The notes beneath the pieces were generated by a model, which was not told the origin of the DNA, made no database searches, and saw only the letters and a list, made by a program, of their open reading frames with translations. 64,000 bases of DNA, from positions 2,612,501 to 2,676,500 of the forward strand of contig NZ_CP087114.1 in NCBI RefSeq assembly GCF_022559585.1. The letters run 5' to 3'. A program made the position numbers and the translations under genes. Within the stretch, counting starts at the first letter, position 1. Each line of letters opens with the position of its first letter. The stretch comes from Bartonella machadoae (GTDB lineage: Bacteria; Pseudomonadota; Alphaproteobacteria; Rhizobiales; Rhizobiaceae). Of the stretch, positions 18,547 to 26,968 are shown in pieces.

Positions 18547-19209
18547 ATGTCTGATGAAAAAAACAAATTTACTGACGCTTCATTTGAAAATTGCGATTTG
18601 AAGAATCCAACGGATTGTGCTGCGCTTAAACAAGCAGCTGATGAATTTTTAAAAACGCGTGAAGCGGAATCTCGTGCAGAGGTTGAAGAAGAAAAAGATG
18701 AATTTATCGACCCCTTGGTTGCTTTGCAGGATGAAAACAAAGCGTTGAAAGATCAACTTTTACGTCTTGCTGCTGATATGGAAAATCTTCGGCGTCGTAC
18801 CGCGCGTGATGTTGCGGATGCAAAGGCGTATTCAATTGCGAGTTTTGCACGTGACATGCTCTCTGTTTCTGATAACCTCAATCGGGCTTTAGAGGCTATT
18901 CCAGAAGGGGCAAAAGAGAATGACGCTGGTTTGAAAACATTAGCTGAAGGTGTGGAAATGACTGAGCGTGCAATGATAGCAGCATTAGAACGTCACGGGG
19001 TGCAAAAAATTCATCCAGAGGGGCAAAAATTTGATCCTCACTTTCATCAAGCGATGTTTGAGATTCCTAACTCTGATGTTCCCGATAACACTGTTCAGCA
19101 AGTTGTTCAGGCCGGTTACATTATTGGTGAACGTGTTTTACGTCCTGCTATAGTAGGTGTAGCCAAAAGAGGAACAAAAGAAGCTCCTGTTGAAGCTGAT
19201 TCGGCCTAA
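18547..19209 (+). CDS. grpE: GrpE, DnaK nucleotide exchange factor
   Basis: Dimeric co-chaperone that releases ADP from DnaK. Residues ~1-60 are acidic and variable; ~60-125 form the long helix ([26 protein letters not shown]); the C-terminal beta domain holds [29 protein letters not shown] and the terminal [10 protein letters not shown]. Length of 220 is normal for the class. AAGGA precedes the ATG. It could be co-transcribed with hrcA or use its own start: a poor RpoH-like CTTG lies at about 18483. A strong terminator follows at 19309-19333. Confidence 0.95.
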   Translation: MSDEKNKFTDASFENCDLKNPTDCAALKQAADEFLKTREAESRAEVEEEKDEFIDPLVALQDENKALKDQLLRLAADMENLRRRTARDVADAKAYSIASFARDMLSVSDNLNRALEAIPEGAKENDAGLKTLAEGVEMTERAMIAALERHGVQKIHPEGQKFDPHFHQAMFEIPNSDVPDNTVQQVVQAGYIIGERVLRPAIVGVAKRGTKEAPVEADSA

Positions 19210-19308
19210 ATTCTATAAATAATAACATTATTGATACAGAAGCATAGGCATTATCAATCCGTATTCATTAAGCAATTTATAAATTAGATATTGATAACCG
19301 AGAACGAG

Positions 19309-19333
19309 AAAGGGTGTTTGAAACACCCTTTTA
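19309..19333 (+). terminator. intrinsic terminator after grpE, shared with thpR
   Basis: AAAGGGTG pairs with CACCCTTT (extendable by TTT/AAA through the loop) followed by T4. It lies about 100 bases after grpE and at the very end of the convergent thpR gene, so it can work in both directions. Confidence 0.75.
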
Positions 19334-19870
19334 TCCTTGTAGTGCCCATCTTTTTTCCACAATATACGGGACATTGCTTGAGGGAGATGGCGAGAACAAT
19401 AAAACAAAAGAATCAACTTCAAAAGAAGGAAATGAAAAATCACCTCGAGATGACAGATAAGGAGGAAGATCTTCAGGTTTAATAGCAAGCAATCGTGCAA
19501 GAGTGATATGTGGAGTAAATTGTTTTTCATCCGGTGTTAAGTGCAAGCTGTTTCGAATAGATTGCATTTTTTCGTGTAGAAGATTGAGAGTTTTACAAGG
19601 TTCAATACGAACAACGAGAGAATGGGGAGCGTTTTCTGAACCAAAAACTTCAAATCCCCTTGGTTGTAGCACAAAAGGAGGGAGTTTTATTGTATCAAAG
19701 GCACAAATCAGCGCATCTGCTACGGAGCTCTCAATTTCGCCAAAAAAAGATAAAGTAATATGAAAGTTTTGTGGATTAATCCACTGCGCATTCGGTAAGC
19801 CATTTTGCAGTGAGATGAGTGCTTGTGTAGTTTGTTGAGGAATCTGAAGAGCACTAAATAGACGTTGCAT
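19331..19870 (-). CDS. thpR: RNA 2',3'-cyclic phosphodiesterase (2'-5' RNA ligase family)
   Basis: 179-residue 2H phosphoesterase. The two catalytic HxTx motifs are both present: HITLSFFGE (about residue 42) and HITLARL (about residue 122). ThpR opens RNA 2',3'-cyclic phosphates to 2'-phosphates and was first described as a tRNA 2'-5' ligase; its biological role is unclear. The start MQRLFSALQIP fits the family. It is convergent with grpE and its stop lies inside their shared terminator. Confidence 0.88.
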   Translation of the reverse strand: MQRLFSALQIPQQTTQALISLQNGLPNAQWINPQNFHITLSFFGEIESSVADALICAFDTIKLPPFVLQPRGFEVFGSENAPHSLVVRIEPCKTLNLLHEKMQSIRNSLHLTPDEKQFTPHITLARLLAIKPEDLPPYLSSRGDFSFPSFEVDSFVLLFSPSPSSNVPYIVEKRWALQG

Positions 19871-20224
19871 GGTATCTCCTTACAATAAAAACGTTACAGT
19901 AAGCACAATGGCGGATTGTGAAAACCAAATATATCATTCAAATAAGACAATTATGGTGAGAAAGAATGGCTAAGAAATGTCCACAATGGCGATGAATTTG
20001 ATTCGTAAGCTTTATTCATCTTCACGAAACAATTATGCAGTCAATAAAACCTATATTTACATGCATTTTATTGTAACAATATGCAGTGGATGAGCGTTTA
20101 TTCTCATGACCACAACAGCTTAAAAAGAGGAAAGTGAAGAGATTTTTCATTATGAGAACACTTTGACATTTCCTCAAGGGGCTTAAAAATAAGCCTTTTC
20201 TGTGAAGGATGCATATTTCTCTTT
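19871..20224. other. gene-free stretch before integrase repeat C
   Basis: Upstream region of thpR and decayed sequence. No frame of coding character and no structured RNA recognised. Confidence 0.5.
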
Positions 20225-20560
20225 TTTCTGTAATTTAATCATACCTCTTCGTATAGCGTAAAAGCCATTGAGCACCACCATCTTTACGCTTATGAAGGTA
20301 CAAGCCGGCACTATCATACTATTTGCCGCTCCCCAATGTTGCGACAACCCTTGGTATTGAGACGGTTCATAGGGGGCATTTTTGTTCCTTTCTAAACGGT
20401 TTTTTCCCACATGATAACCCCGCTTATGACGTGCAAATAAGTGACTTTAATTGATTCAATATGAAATGATTTGAAATGAGAAAATCTTACAATATTCGGG
20501 GGTCTAATTCAATATGCAAAACAGTAAATTATCATTATAAATCAATGCGTTGTAAGTTGT
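20225..20560 (-). repeat. integrase-derived dispersed repeat, copy C
   Basis: On the minus strand it runs from the conserved tail (ATTATCATTATAAATCAATG at about 20530) through the leader (ATTCGGGGGTCTAATTCA) into a decayed integrase N-terminus (MPPMNRLNTKG-like frame, then LYLHKRKDGGAQWLLRYT across frameshifts). It ends near the GCTCAATGGC equivalent, without the downstream SLKQA section. Most similar to copy D. The 230 bases between it and the HPr gene contain no gene. Confidence 0.7.
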
Positions 20561-20790
20561 TAGCAGCTATAATATGCAACAAACATTCAAATATTATTGG
20601 TAAAAGAACACGAATACAAATATTGTGCACAGCACAATGGTTCTAAGCTATACTCACGATAACCGTGATATCAATCATATAATGGACATTGGTATTTTGA
20701 AGAGACAAACAAGCAAATCAACCCATATCATGATGGGAGAAAACTTTCTTATCTCGAGAATAATCATGATGTTTTTTCTTGTGAAGAACT

Positions 20791-21087
20791 TTAGTGTTCT
20801 TCTCCAAACTTATTGTTTATCAGCGTTTCAAGAGCATTGAGAGCATCCGTTGCCTCTGGTCCTGAAACTCGGACGGTAAGATTGCAACCAGATGAAGCCG
20901 CTAACATCATCAGTCCCATAATTGATGAGCCACCAACGATTTTGCCATCTTTTTCAACTTCAACAATGGCGTTGAAATTGTCAACAGTTTGGACAAATTT
21001 CGCAGAAGCACGTGCATGCAGTCCACGTTTATTACAAATATTGAAATGACGACTTAGTTGAGAGGGAAGAGGGTTTTTGGAAAGCAT
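20791..21087 (-). CDS. HPr-like phosphocarrier protein (regulatory PTS)
   Basis: 98-residue PTS phosphocarrier with the active-site motif NKRGLHARASAKFV (phospho-His about residue 25, with a short N-terminal extension) and the conserved GGSSIMGLMMLAAS segment around the Ser that HPr kinase would phosphorylate. No sugar permease genes are nearby. As in rhizobia, this PTS is probably regulatory, passing phosphate from EI to EIIA-Man. Last gene of the batR-batS-hprK-EIIA-HPr cluster, 24 bases after the EIIA gene. Confidence 0.9.
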   Translation of the reverse strand: MLSKNPLPSQLSRHFNICNKRGLHARASAKFVQTVDNFNAIVEVEKDGKIVGGSSIMGLMMLAASSGCNLTVRVSGPEATDALNALETLINNKFGEEH

Positions 21088-21111
21088 CAGTGTTTATTAT
21101 CCGCTATAAAA

Positions 21112-21501
21112 TCATACTGGTACATTAATATATTTACGCCCCGCTTCTTGTGCTATTCTTAAAGCTTCTGATAATGAAATATCAGGACATTGGCGAATAG
21201 AAATCAGTTTAATGAGCATAGGCAAATTAACACCGGCAATCATTTCAACACGTCCCTTTTCAATAGCAGGAATAGCCATATTTGATGGTGTTCCACCGAA
21301 TACGTCTGTTAATATAATCACGCCATGGTTTGTATCTGTAGAGGAAACTGCGGCTACAATATCACTTCGGCGCTGATCTAGGTCATCATCAGGATAGACA
21401 CATATTGTTGCGAATTTTTCTTGTGCTCCAACAACATGTTCTACAGCATGTAGAAATTCAATAGCCAGCTCGCCGTGCATTACAAGCACGAGTCCAATCA
21501 T
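21112..21501 (-). CDS. PTS EIIA component, mannose/fructose (EIIA-Man) family
   Basis: 129 residues matching a stand-alone EIIA-Man domain: N-terminal MIGLVLVMHGELA with the phospho-accepting His about residue 9, DVFGGTPSNMAI (typical TDxxGGTPxN loop) and GVNLPMLIKL. No EIIB, EIIC or EIID gene accompanies it, so sugar uptake is unlikely. In rhizobia the equivalent protein is thought to signal carbon or nitrogen state. Its place between hprK and HPr supports that reading. Confidence 0.9.
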   Translation of the reverse strand: MIGLVLVMHGELAIEFLHAVEHVVGAQEKFATICVYPDDDLDQRRSDIVAAVSSTDTNHGVIILTDVFGGTPSNMAIPAIEKGRVEMIAGVNLPMLIKLISIRQCPDISLSEALRIAQEAGRKYINVPV

Positions 21502-21633
21502 TTACACAAACTCCTGTTAACTAAAGATCCAACCATATTGGAGGAAAGAGTATTTTACAAGACTTTGTACTGCTGCCAAGAAAAATTTGCAAAAAAAAGG
21601 CAAAAAGAGTGATTTTTTTCTTATTTGAAAAAA

Positions 21634-22098
21634 TTAGACAGATTTGCACCATATTTTTCTAAAAAAGAAGGCTTCAATAGCCTGACAAATGGCTGTGCAA
21701 TCGGCTTCATGAAGGCTAGGAAGTTTTAAAAGAGGAATATGTATATCTGCAAATTGAAAAGTCTGGTTTGTGGAAAAGCGTTCATATTCAGGTCCTAGAA
21801 GAACAACGCAATCGATAGTTGTTTGTGTTTCAAACTCTATCGCGTAAAGGCCAGCACCGCGAATTTCAATACCACCTTGTAAACCTTCAGGAGTGTATCC
21901 GTAGAGTTTTCCATTTTTTACACGGAGAAGAGTATAATCATCACTGATAAGTTTTGCTTCACGTTTTGACCATTTAGCACGGTCAAGCAAAGAAAGAGTG
22001 AGGGTCGATTTTCCTGATCCTGATGGACCTATAACGAGCAATCCCTTTCCTCCTAGGTGGAGGCAATTTGCGTGCAATATTTCATTTTCTGTTTTCAT
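21634..22098 (-). CDS. hprK: HPr kinase/phosphorylase, short alphaproteobacterial type
   Basis: 154 residues, about half the Firmicutes HprK: only the C-terminal catalytic domain, as usual in alphaproteobacteria. It shows Walker A GPSGSGKSTL (residues ~23-32), SDDYTLL, and the HprK signature GIEIRGAGLYAIEF. It phosphorylates and dephosphorylates a serine of HPr and so gates the PTS phosphorelay. Located between the BatS kinase gene (22 bases away) and EIIA/HPr, the classical rhizobial arrangement. Confidence 0.9.
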   Translation of the reverse strand: MKTENEILHANCLHLGGKGLLVIGPSGSGKSTLTLSLLDRAKWSKREAKLISDDYTLLRVKNGKLYGYTPEGLQGGIEIRGAGLYAIEFETQTTIDCVVLLGPEYERFSTNQTFQFADIHIPLLKLPSLHEADCTAICQAIEAFFFRKIWCKSV

Positions 22099-22120
22099 AC
22101 CTTTTATTTGGATAAAAGAT

Positions 22121-23902
22121 TTATTTTGCTAAGGGAAGCATAATAATAAAGCGTGCACCAATTTTATTCTTTTTAAATTTAGGATCAATAATATTTTCGG
22201 CTGTAATTGTCCCATTATGTGCTTCGATAATTTGTCGACTAATAGAAAGTCCGAGTCCTGAATTTTGCCCAAAAGTATCTTCATTTGGTCGATCCGTGTA
22301 GAAACGTTCAAAAATACGTTCAATATTCTCTGAACGAATACCAGGTCCATTGTCTTCAATCGTTAAAATGAGAGTTGAAGCCTGACTTTTCATAGTTATA
22401 GAAATTTTACCACTATCATGGGGAATAAAAGAACGTGCGTTTTCAATGATATTGGAAATGACTTGTCCCAAACGAAGTTCGTAACCCAAAACAAAATAGG
22501 CTTTTCCATGAGGACGTGGGATAATATTAAGGCTTATATCAATGACTTGTGTATTCCGATATACTTCTTGAACAGCACGAACAAGACTTTCCAAAAGCAG
22601 TCTCATATCAACAATCTGTGCTGTTTCACGCGCAAGCTCTGCATCTAGTCGGGATGCGTCAGAAATATCAGTAATTAAACGGTTAAGACGGTGCACATCA
22701 TGTTGAATAATTTCCAATAACTGCTCTTGCGCTTCTTCATTTTTAGCCAAAGGTAGCGTTTCAACAGCACTCCGTAGTGAGGTAAGGGGATTTTTTAATT
22801 CGTGACTTACATCTGCAGCAAAACGTTCGATGGCCTCAATACGCATATAAAGAGCATTGGTCATATTACGAATAGAGGATGAAAGATGGCCAATTTCATC
22901 CTCACGCATTGAAAAATCAGGAATTTCTATACGTTTATTATTGCCATTACGCACACGGTTGGCAGAAGCAGAGAGTTTGCTTAAAGGATGCGCAATCGTG
23001 TGGGCTAAAAAGAGGGAAAGTACCAAAAGCACGCTACATACAACGGCAAAGATTTTTAAAATAACGAGTCTTTGATCCTTTACAATGTCATCTATATCTG
23101 CATTTACGGTTGAAAGAAGAAGCGCTCCTACCACCGTACGATAGCGTTGAACAGGTACGGCAACAGAAACGATGAGTTGACCTTGTCTATTGCGCCGTTT
23201 GGCGGTAGTAAGAGTTCCCTTTAATGCTTGGTGCAATTCAGGGTGAGCAATATCACTGTTTTTTGTTTGCTCTTTATCAACCGTGATACCCTTTCCATAA
23301 AATACATTTGAAAACCATAATGTAAGACGTTGCCAAATGTTTTGTTCAGTTTTAAGTGGGGGTAAATTATAGCTAAAAACTTCACCACTCGAATAAAGAA
23401 CACGCGAATCAAGAAGTAAAGTAGCATCACGATCATAAATACGCACTCTTGTTGTTTGCGGTGTGATGAGATATCGTAAAAGGAGGGCAACCCGTTCAGA
23501 ATTAATAGGAAAGTCCCAAGAGTCAGTTGATTGGGGTGTGGGTGTGATACTTTCTCCAGCCTGTAATTCTAAAAGCTTTTTAGGTTCAATAAAAATAGAA
23601 TCTGTATCTACGGTTGCAGAAGCGGCAATGGCTCCAGCGATTAGTTTTCCTTGGGTGCATAAACTTTTTACTTGCGCTTCAATTAAACCATCACGAAACT
23701 GATTAAGGTATAAAATGCCTGTCACCAGAACGGCAAGAGCAGCAATATTAAGTATAACAATACGGCGTGTAAGACTAGAAAACAGCAATTGTCTGATGAG
23801 ACGTTGTACCCGAAGACACAAATGGACAAACATAGAAAATAATGCCGCTATACTCTTTGGTATCGTTTTTTGTATTGTTTCCGGTTGTGTATTTTTTGTC
23901 AT
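22121..23902 (-). CDS. batS: sensor histidine kinase BatS (ChvG/ExoS homologue)
   Basis: Inner-membrane sensor of the BatR/BatS system, 593 residues. TM1 about residues 45-66, a periplasmic sensing loop (~67-276), TM2 about 277-300, HAMP, then the H-box SHELKNPLTSLRSAVE with the phospho-His, N-box IIENARSFI and G-boxes EDNGPGI and GLGLSIS. In Bartonella this pair is known to respond to host pH and to control the VirB/D4 type IV secretion genes; in Agrobacterium ChvG does a similar acid-sensing job. The gene starts 39 bases after batR and is followed by hprK after 22 bases, so kinase and PTS genes probably share a transcript. Confidence 0.92.
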   Translation of the reverse strand: MTKNTQPETIQKTIPKSIAALFSMFVHLCLRVQRLIRQLLFSSLTRRIVILNIAALAVLVTGILYLNQFRDGLIEAQVKSLCTQGKLIAGAIAASATVDTDSIFIEPKKLLELQAGESITPTPQSTDSWDFPINSERVALLLRYLITPQTTRVRIYDRDATLLLDSRVLYSSGEVFSYNLPPLKTEQNIWQRLTLWFSNVFYGKGITVDKEQTKNSDIAHPELHQALKGTLTTAKRRNRQGQLIVSVAVPVQRYRTVVGALLLSTVNADIDDIVKDQRLVILKIFAVVCSVLLVLSLFLAHTIAHPLSKLSASANRVRNGNNKRIEIPDFSMREDEIGHLSSSIRNMTNALYMRIEAIERFAADVSHELKNPLTSLRSAVETLPLAKNEEAQEQLLEIIQHDVHRLNRLITDISDASRLDAELARETAQIVDMRLLLESLVRAVQEVYRNTQVIDISLNIIPRPHGKAYFVLGYELRLGQVISNIIENARSFIPHDSGKISITMKSQASTLILTIEDNGPGIRSENIERIFERFYTDRPNEDTFGQNSGLGLSISRQIIEAHNGTITAENIIDPKFKKNKIGARFIIMLPLAK

Positions 23903-23941
23903 CGATTTGATTGGTGTTTAGACGAATGCGACAAAAGAACT

Positions 23942-24664
23942 TCATACCTCATGGAAACGATAGCCTACACCATAAAGTGTTTCAATCATTGCAAAATCAT
24001 CATCCACTTGTTTAAACTTTTTACGCAAACGTTTAATGTGACTGTCGATGGTGCGGTCATCTACATAGACTTGATCACTGTAAGCAGCATCCATCAAAGC
24101 ATCACGACTTTTTACAACTCCTGGTCTTTGTGCTAGGGTCTGCAGAATCAAAAATTCTGTAACAGTTAAGGTAACAGGTTTATCTTTCCATGTACAGGTA
24201 TGACGCTCTTGGTCCATCACCAGATCACCACGTTTAAGAGAAGAGGTGGGAGAAGTTCCAGTTGCAAGCGGCTGGTTACGTGCACTGGAACGACGCAAAA
24301 TAGCTTTTACCCGTTCAATAAGCAGGCGTTGAGAGAAAGGTTTAGTAATAAAGTCGTCTGCGCCCATTTTGAGACCAAACAGCTCATCAATTTCATCATC
24401 CTTAGAGGTGAGGAAAATAACAGGAATATCAGATTTTTGACGCAATCGACGCAAGAGTTCCATTCCATCCATTCGGGGCATTTTAATATCAAAAATGGCT
24501 AAATGTGGGGGATGAAGTGTTAAGCCTTTGAGTGCAGATGCTCCATCTGTGTAGCTTTCAACTCGATAGCCTTCTGTCTCAAGCGCAAAAGATAAAGATG
24601 TTAAAATATTGCGGTCATCATCAACAAGTACAATCGTTTGCGTGATTGCTGGTGCATCTTTCAT
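23942..24664 (-). CDS. batR: response regulator BatR (ChvI homologue, OmpR family)
   Basis: 240 residues: receiver domain (~10-125) with the acidic pocket LVDDD, phospho-acceptor in [16 protein letters not shown] at the conserved Thr/Lys positions and KPF. Then an OmpR-type winged-helix DNA-binding domain (~140-238; [17 protein letters not shown] is the recognition helix, GVGYRF the wing). Known targets in Bartonella include virulence secretion genes. First gene of the cluster. Upstream 24665-25036 is AT-rich and should hold its promoter, but I could not pick a convincing one. Confidence 0.93.
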   Translation of the reverse strand: MKDAPAITQTIVLVDDDRNILTSLSFALETEGYRVESYTDGASALKGLTLHPPHLAIFDIKMPRMDGMELLRRLRQKSDIPVIFLTSKDDEIDELFGLKMGADDFITKPFSQRLLIERVKAILRRSSARNQPLATGTSPTSSLKRGDLVMDQERHTCTWKDKPVTLTVTEFLILQTLAQRPGVVKSRDALMDAAYSDQVYVDDRTIDSHIKRLRKKFKQVDDDFAMIETLYGVGYRFHEV

Positions 24665-25036
24665 GGTTTCTCAGACCTTTCTATTGCTGTAGTAGCAAAC
24701 TAACCATATTATTTATATGGGATTTCACATTTTTTTTGCAAAACAAATATGATACAAATTGTAGCAGAGTAAAAAACCTTTCATCATGACGATAAAAGCT
24801 TGTTTTGCTTTCATAATTTTATAATGTTTTTGCGTGTGTTAAGATCCATTTTCTTGAGAGAAATTTTTCATAGAGTCATTTTTTATCAAAATTTATTATT
24901 GGCATTGTCCCATAATTGAACAGTTTTGTTTTTGATTGTTGAAGTTTAGAAAAACCGCCTATCTGTTTTTAAGAGCAAAGAAGCGCGGTGATATATATAC
25001 AAAAGATTTTTTTCCACCGCACAATAGGAGGACACA
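24665..25036. other. divergent intergenic region batR / LysM-BON gene
   Basis: No gene. It must carry promoters for both divergent genes. A GGAGGA ribosome site lies at about 25028-25033 just before the LysM-BON ATG. No clear operator was recognised. Confidence 0.5.
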
Positions 25037-25492
25037 ATGGGATTTTTTAATTTTATGAAAACGGTTGGGGAAAAACTAGGTATTGGGGATAAAGAGCCAG
25101 AAGAAAAGGATTTTAAAAATGCCTTTGATAATTTTCAACTGAGTACGGAAAAAGTAAATATTCAGGTTGAAAACGGCAAAGCTATTTTGAGCGGTGAGGT
25201 TCCAGATAGAGAAACTCTTGAAAAAGCGCTTTTGGTTGTTGGTAATTCACAGGGTATTTCTTCTGTTGATATTGACCAATTAAAGATTGCCAATGCTGAA
25301 TCTACAAAAGCGTCTCGCTTTTATGAGGTTAAATCTGGTGATAATCTTTGGAAAATTGCTGAAGAAGTCTATGGAAAAGGACAAGGGAATAAAAACACAT
25401 TTATTTTTGAAGCCAATAAGCCAATGCTCAAATCTCCCGATAAAATTTATCCTGGACAAGTTTTGCGTATTCCTGAAATTGACCGCGCTTAA
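25037..25492 (+). CDS. BON and LysM domain protein (Kbp/YgaU-like)
   Basis: 151 residues with no signal peptide: a short helical start (MGFFNFMKTVGEKLGI), a BON domain (~30-90; VQVENGKAILSGEVPD-like pattern) and a C-terminal LysM domain (~100-149; YEVKSGDNLWKIAEEVYG...IYPGQVLRIP). Domain order and length match E. coli Kbp (YgaU), a cytoplasmic potassium-binding protein, so a similar role in osmotic or K+ response is plausible, but this is by resemblance only. Single-gene unit closed by a long hairpin at 25534-25572. Confidence 0.8.
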   Translation: MGFFNFMKTVGEKLGIGDKEPEEKDFKNAFDNFQLSTEKVNIQVENGKAILSGEVPDRETLEKALLVVGNSQGISSVDIDQLKIANAESTKASRFYEVKSGDNLWKIAEEVYGKGQGNKNTFIFEANKPMLKSPDKIYPGQVLRIPEIDRA

Positions 25493-25533
25493 TTCAGAAA
25501 GAGATTAAATCTTATTTTTACGGAGTTACATAA

Positions 25534-25572
25534 AATGAAGGAGTATGAAAATTCTCTTCATGCTCCTTCATT
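25534..25572. terminator. bidirectional terminator hairpin
   Basis: AATGAAGGAGTATGAA (25534-25549) pairs with TTCATGCTCCTTCATT (25557-25572): 16 bp with one wobble and a 7-base loop, lying between the convergent LysM-BON and PCu(A)C genes. The T-run is weak on both sides, but stem and position support termination. Confidence 0.7.
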
Positions 25573-25613
25573 AATATTATGCTTAATTACGCGTTAAATT
25601 GTCATAAAAGAGT

Positions 25614-26168
25614 TTAATGCGTAGAATCTGTTTTGGCAGGTGATTTATCATGTATAGCATGTACGGAAAATTCAACGTCAATGGTTCCTGCTTTTTCAAA
25701 TGTTAATTTTGCGTTAATTTTTTCACCTGATTTAAATGGCTGTGAAAGCCCCATGAACATGATATGGTCACCTCCAGGTTTAAGAGAGACTTCACCATCT
25801 CCAGGAATTTCAACACCATTGTGCATTTTTTCCATTTTCATAATATCATTAACGACAGCCATGGAGTGGATTTCTGTTGTTTGTACGCCATTTGTTGAAA
25901 CAGAAACCAAACGATCAGGGGTATCACTGTGATTAATGATATAGAGATAACCACTGCTTACTTTTATACCTTTAGGTGTTGCGCGCGTCCAAGGATGAAG
26001 GATTTCGATATCTCCAATTTTATATTGTTGAGCAGTTGCAGGCAGGGTTACAAAAGTAAAGAAACAAGCCCACACAATATTTTTGATAATATTCCTGAGT
26101 AGAGATTGTGTGAGAGTTAGATTTTTAGATATAAGATCTTTTATTCTTCCGACAATAAATATTATCAT
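25614..26168 (-). CDS. PCu(A)C-type periplasmic copper chaperone
   Basis: 184 residues. A long basic N-terminus is followed by a hydrophobic stretch (VWACFFTFVTLPATAQQ) that looks like a signal peptide cleaved near residue 46; a later start could give a tighter signal. The mature part is the PCu(A)C domain with copper ligands in the usual order: HSMAVVNDIMKMEKM (H-x-M and Met cluster) and GGDHIMFMG (H-x-M). Family members deliver Cu(I) to cytochrome c oxidase. No oxidase assembly gene is adjacent. Convergent with the LysM-BON gene. Confidence 0.88.
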   Translation of the reverse strand: MIIFIVGRIKDLISKNLTLTQSLLRNIIKNIVWACFFTFVTLPATAQQYKIGDIEILHPWTRATPKGIKVSSGYLYIINHSDTPDRLVSVSTNGVQTTEIHSMAVVNDIMKMEKMHNGVEIPGDGEVSLKPGGDHIMFMGLSQPFKSGEKINAKLTFEKAGTIDVEFSVHAIHDKSPAKTDSTH

Positions 26169-26795
26169 TGATTTACCCTCTTTGAGTGTGTTTCACTTTT
26201 ACTTACTTTTAGCAGAATTTTTATGCAAAATAAAAGAGGGAATTGCGAGAGTTATATGAATTTAAATGTAAGAAGCAAAGAGAAGAGCTTCTTGGTTTTA
26301 GAGGAAGGCGGTAAATTTTAAGATAACAGTGTGCTTAAAGGCAAAAGACAACTTTTAATATATTTACAAATTTAATAAGCAGAGAAAAAAGATTCTATTA
26401 GAAGAATGTTATGTAAGGTATATCTAAAGGAATGTTGACTCTCTAAGCCATTAGAGGTGGAACTATTAGGGGCGATTGGCGGAACTTCTTATAAATTATA
26501 CATTTAGCATGATGAGATTTCATGTTATAGGGGGCGTTGTGCCTCTATAGTATCATTCATTATAGAGATTTGGGTACGGGAAGCTATGATTGTGATATAA
26601 ATCATTTGCGTTTGAGTGGCCTTTAAGAAATTTTTCTTGTGAGGAATCAAGGAAAAAGTCTTGTCATTATCTTGTATTTTTTCAATTTCAATGAAAAAAA
26701 GCAGCTTTTTTATACAATTAGGGCTGTCTGAGTATAATAAGAATGCCTCTTTTTAAAGAAAAATTTTATTTTAAGAATGTTTCTCTCATTCTTCT
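26169..26795. other. gene-free region upstream of the dnaK promoter
   Basis: About 630 bases without coding character on either strand. It is AT-rich with scattered stops. It would include the PCu(A)C promoter at its left end. No tRNA, repeat-family copy or operator was recognised. Confidence 0.5.
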
Positions 26796-26827
26796 CTTGT
26801 AGCGATAAGAGCGTGTTCTTATATACG
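26796..26827 (+). promoter_or_regulatory. RpoH (sigma-32) heat-shock promoter for dnaK
   Basis: CTTG at 26796-26799, an 18-base gap, then CTTATATACG at 26818-26827, which fits the alphaproteobacterial RpoH -10 pattern CYTATnTnnG at every fixed position. The predicted start near 26835 gives a 5' leader of about 135 bases before the dnaK ATG. Confidence 0.6.
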
Positions 26828-26968
26828 GAGCAGAAAAGGCTATTGCGACTTGCTGTTTGTTGTCTGTGTAACTTTGCAGTGAGGTGCAGGCTTTTAAGTT
26901 TTACGAGGAGCTGTCTTAGAAAGATGCTTGATGAAGGTTGAGGTAGCTTGCTGAATGGAGATTATAAT

